Origin: Candidatus Omnitrophota bacterium
GTDB lineage: Bacteria; Omnitrophota; Gorgyraeia; Pluralincolimonadales; Pluralincolimonadaceae
Direction of reading: 5' to 3'
Assembly: GCA_020061685.1 (NCBI GenBank)
Contig: JAGUXU010000092.1
Span: 1-9,022, forward strand
DNA: 9,022 nt
The position numbers were made by a program, and so were the translations under genes. Shown one piece after another: positions 6,302 to 9,022 of this stretch (the stretch's first letter is position 1; each line of letters begins with the position of its first letter). The notes beneath the pieces were generated by a model. The model was not told the origin of the DNA. It did no database searches and saw only the letters and a list, made by a program, of their open reading frames with translations.

Positions 6302-7741
6302 TCACTTATCCGGTAAAAAGCTCTGGCCCATGAGATACCTGTCTACAGAATACGCGGCGCGGCGGCCTTCGGAGATAGCCCATACTATCAAGGACTGTCC
6401 CCGTCTCATATCGCCCGCGGCGAATACGCCTTTAACGGAGGTGCGATAACGCTCGTCCGTCTCTACGTTGCCGCGCGGATCGAGCTTGAGGCCGAGTCGG
6501 GAGATGAGCCCTTTTTCGGGATAGACGAATCCGAGCGCAAGGATAACGAGGTCCGCATCTATCTCAAATTCCGTCCCCGGGATATCCTTTATAAGCATGC
6601 AGCCTTTATCATCCCTTCCCACCTTGACCTTTACGCAGGAAAGTCTCTTGAGACGGCCTTCTTCGCCCGTAAATTGTTTGGTCAAGACCGCCCATTTGCG
6701 TTCGCCGCCCTCGGCATGACTGGAGGATGTCTTCAGGAGCATCGGGTATCTCGGCCAGGGCATATCCGGCGTCCTGCATTCCGATGGTTGAGGCAATAAT
6801 TCTATCTGGATGACGCATGAGGCGCCCTGTCTGTGTGCCGTCCCGACGCAATCAGCGCCCGTATCGCCGCCCCCGATCACGACGACCTTCTTGCCTTTCG
6901 CGTCGATGAGCTTGCCGGCCGGAAATTTAACGCCGGCTACCCTCTTATTAGACTGGATAAGGTAATCCATCGCGAAATAAATGCCCTTGAGGCCGCGTCC
7001 CGGGATGTCCAGGTCTCTCGGTACGCGGCTTCCGCAGGCCAGGACTATCGCGTTAAAGCCTTTCTTTAATCCCGGGGTCTTAAGATCGGCGCCGACATCT
7101 ACCGATGTCCTGAATTCAATGCCTTCTTTCCTCAATATTTTTACGCGCCTGTCGATTATCGACTTTTCGAGTTTGAAATCCGGTATGCCGTATCGCAAGA
7201 TGCCCCCTACTTTGTCATCTCTCTCAAAGACGGTCACTTTATGTCCGGCTTTATTGAGCTGGTCGGCGCATGCGAGGCCTGCCGGGCCCGAACCTATGAC
7301 CGCTACCTTCTTACCGGTGCGTACCGAAGGCGGAGCTGGCCTTATCCAGCCATGCTTAAAGGCGTATTCGATTATCGCGAGTTCGTTCTCGCGGATAGTC
7401 ACGGGGTCATCATTAATCCCGAGGACGCACGCGTATTCGCAGGTCGCCGGACACAGGCGCCCCGTTATCTCGGGGAAGTTGTTAGTGGCATGGAGGGCCT
7501 CGATGGCCTTCTTCCACCTGCCGCGGAACATGAGGTCATTCCACTCTGGGATATAATTTCCTACGGGACAACCCCAGTGGCAGAACGGCACGCCGCAATC
7601 CATGCAGCGGGAACCCTGTTCCCGCGATCCGGCGTCCGGCCGTAACACAGAAACTTCCCTGTAGTCCTTTACGCGTTCGCACGCCGGACGGTATCGCGCC
7701 GGCTGCCGCTTTACCTTCAGGAAACCTTTGAGATCACCCAT
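6302..7741 (-). CDS. gltD: Glutamate synthase small subunit, NADPH-binding
   Basis: This is the 479-residue small (beta) subunit of glutamate synthase, which takes electrons from NAD(P)H through FAD and [4Fe-4S] clusters and passes them to GltB. The N-terminal ferredoxin-like region has cysteines at 46, 49, 54 and 58 (CMDCGVPFCHWGC) and at 97, 101 and 105 (CPATCEYAC). The FAD-binding glycine motif is at about 148-155 (VIGSGPAG). A second nucleotide-binding motif for NADPH is at about 288-296 (VIGGGDTGA), and the FAD-contacting FAAGD is at about 440-444. Length matches the family (about 470-490). The ATG at 7739-7741 lies inside the last codons of gltB (8-nt overlap). After the stop there is no convincing terminator until the structured leader of the next gene, so transcription may continue into the ANTAR gene. 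The same fold serves other flavin oxidoreductases, but position behind gltB settles the role. Confidence 0.97.
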   Translation of the reverse strand: MGDLKGFLKVKRQPARYRPACERVKDYREVSVLRPDAGSREQGSRCMDCGVPFCHWGCPVGNYIPEWNDLMFRGRWKKAIEALHATNNFPEITGRLCPATCEYACVLGINDDPVTIRENELAIIEYAFKHGWIRPAPPSVRTGKKVAVIGSGPAGLACADQLNKAGHKVTVFERDDKVGGILRYGIPDFKLEKSIIDRRVKILRKEGIEFRTSVDVGADLKTPGLKKGFNAIVLACGSRVPRDLDIPGRGLKGIYFAMDYLIQSNKRVAGVKFPAGKLIDAKGKKVVVIGGGDTGADCVGTAHRQGASCVIQIELLPQPSECRTPDMPWPRYPMLLKTSSSHAEGGERKWAVLTKQFTGEEGRLKRLSCVKVKVGRDDKGCMLIKDIPGTEFEIDADLVILALGFVYPEKGLISRLGLKLDPRGNVETDERYRTSVKGVFAAGDMRRGQSLIVWAISEGRRAAYSVDRYLMGQSFLPDK

Positions 7742-9022
7742 CGCTTACCTCTGCCAGTTCCGGCCTCTTCCTGGCGACGATCCCGCCCTCGAGGACGCGC
7801 TTGTATTCCGTCGGCATCACCTTAACAAAACTCTTAAGCTCGCGCTCGATATTCCCGAGGATCTTCTTCGCCCTCCCGCTGCCCGTATATTTAAGATGAT
7901 TCAGCAGCATGGAATGTATCGTGAATTTATCGTCCCCGTCCAACTTTTCGAATTCCACCATCCCCTTATTGCACCGGGATCTGAACTTCTTGTCCTCGTC
8001 GTATATATACGCTATGCCGCCTGACATACCGGCCGCGAAATTGCGCCCGGTCTTTCCCAGGATAACGACCCGTCCGCCGGTCATGTATTCGCAACCGTGG
8101 TCCCCGACACCCTCGACGACAGCGTAGGCACCGGAGTTACGGATACAGAACCTCTCGCCCGCCACCCCGCGTATATAGGCCTCGCCCGAGGTGGCGCCGT
8201 AGAATGAGGTGTTCCCGATTATGATGTTATCCGAAGGCCTGAACGTCACGACCTTCGAGGGATAGACGATGATCTTGCCGCCGGAGAGCCCCTTGCCGAT
8301 ATAGTCGTTCGCATCGCCTTCGATCTCCAGGGTTATGCCTTTGGCAAGGAACGCGCCGAAACTCTGTCCTGCCGTGCCGTCGAACTTGAAATGTATCGTA
8401 TCGTGCGCAAGCCCGTCTTCGCCGTAACGGCGGGAGATCTCCCCGCTTAACATAGCGCCCGTCGTCCTGTCGATGTTCCTTATCGGCAGCTCCTCGGAGA
8501 CTTTCTGCTTCTTTTCAAGAGCCGGTCCGGCAAGCTCGATCAGCCTTACGTCGAGGACTTTATCTATGCCGTGGTCTTGCTTCATAGTGCAACGCGTGCC
8601 CACGCTATCCGGCACTTGAGGCTTATATAATATCCTTGAAAAATCCACGCCCTTGGCCTTCCAGTGGAGTATCTCTTTATTAGCCTCGAGCAATTCTGTC
8701 CGGCCGATAAGCTCGTCTATCTTACGGACCCCGAGCTGCGCCATTATGCGGCGCGCTTCTTCCGCGATAAAAGTAAAGTAGGTCTGAAGATATTCGGGCT
8801 TTCCGGCAAATCTCTTCCTCAATATATCGTCCTGTGTGGCCACGCCCACCGAACAGTTGTTCAAATGGCAATGCCTGAGCATCACACATCCGAGCATGAT
8901 CAACGCCGCCGTCGCGAAGCCGTATTCCTCGGCGCCAAGTATCGCGGCGATAACCACATCGCGGCCGGTCCTCATCTGCCCGTCGGTCTGCAGGCGTACG
9001 CGGCTTCTCAGGTCATTCAAGA
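7734..9022 (-). CDS. gltB: Glutamate synthase large subunit, C-terminal part (partial, 5' end beyond window)
   Basis: This is the C-terminal ~429 codons of the large (alpha) subunit of NADPH-dependent glutamate synthase. The enzyme converts glutamine and 2-oxoglutarate to two glutamates in the cytoplasm. The visible part opens inside the FMN-binding synthase barrel (LNDLRSRVRLQTDGQMRTGR, then ILGAEEYGFATAAL). It continues through the [3Fe-4S] cysteine motif C-x5-C-x4-C (visible residues 45, 51 and 56, in CVMLRHCHLNNC) and ends in the glycine-rich beta-helix (GXXGXXXG) domain, with runs such as GKGLSGGKIIVYP and GMSGGIAYIYD. The N-terminal glutaminase domain and most of the barrel lie beyond position 9022; whole proteins of this family are about 1,500 residues. 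The first visible leucine codon (TTG at 9018-9020) is internal, not a start. The stop codon overlaps the gltD start by 8 nt, which points to translational coupling of the two subunits. Nothing looks broken. Confidence 0.97.
   Translation of the reverse strand, partial: LNDLRSRVRLQTDGQMRTGRDVVIAAILGAEEYGFATAALIMLGCVMLRHCHLNNCSVGVATQDDILRKRFAGKPEYLQTYFTFIAEEARRIMAQLGVRKIDELIGRTELLEANKEILHWKAKGVDFSRILYKPQVPDSVGTRCTMKQDHGIDKVLDVRLIELAGPALEKKQKVSEELPIRNIDRTTGAMLSGEISRRYGEDGLAHDTIHFKFDGTAGQSFGAFLAKGITLEIEGDANDYIGKGLSGGKIIVYPSKVVTFRPSDNIIIGNTSFYGATSGEAYIRGVAGERFCIRNSGAYAVVEGVGDHGCEYMTGGRVVILGKTGRNFAAGMSGGIAYIYDEDKKFRSRCNKGMVEFEKLDGDDKFTIHSMLLNHLKYTGSGRAKKILGNIERELKSFVKVMPTEYKRVLEGGIVARKRPELAEVSDG

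Noticed and set aside
6981..7556. Plus-strand open frame of 191 codons
   Set aside because: Antisense to gltD with no recognisable motif. It is a by-product of the codon use of the real gene.
9018..9020. TTG as a start codon for the gltB fragment
   Set aside because: The residues just after it continue the internal LNDLR segment of GltB, so the true start lies far beyond the window edge.

Overview
All recognisable genes lie on the minus strand, so the window reads as one directional array. In transcription order (right to left) it is: gltB (C-terminal part, cut by the right edge), gltD, a 187-base intergenic leader, a GAF-ANTAR RNA-binding regulator, a stand-alone FMN-type glutamate synthase-like enzyme with an N-terminal cysteine cluster, a 47-residue four-cysteine protein, carA, and carB (about the first 821 codons, cut by the left edge). 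No rRNA, tRNA, mobile element, CRISPR array or long gene-free stretch is visible. The longest non-coding stretch is the 187 bases between gltD and the regulator.

The theme is glutamine and ammonia nitrogen. GltB/GltD make glutamate from 2-oxoglutarate and glutamine. CarA/CarB use glutamine nitrogen to make carbamoyl phosphate for pyrimidines and arginine. Between them sit an ANTAR-type antiterminator and a second, glutaminase-less relative of the GltB synthase domain. The genes are tightly packed: gltB/gltD overlap by 8 nt, regulator/FMN enzyme by 4 nt, and carA/carB by 8 nt with a GTG start for carB. The other gaps are 16 and 6 nt.

The most interesting element is the leader in front of the ANTAR gene. 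It can form two short stem-loops (about 6225-6243 and 6200-6215), and the 3' arm of the second is also the 5' arm of a strong intrinsic terminator (6155-6206). This is the arrangement expected of ANTAR-controlled attenuation, with the regulator gene immediately downstream. It suggests that the regulator controls its own expression and that of the FMN enzyme, the small cysteine protein and probably carAB. The first stem-loop begins so far upstream that transcripts reading through from gltBD are the simplest source of the leader.

The organism is a bacterium with moderate GC, frequent ATA isoleucine codons and Shine-Dalgarno-led genes. Gene content fits an uncultivated, probably anaerobic lineage. 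Omnitrophota or a neighbouring phylum is my guess from general resemblance, and nothing in the window proves it.
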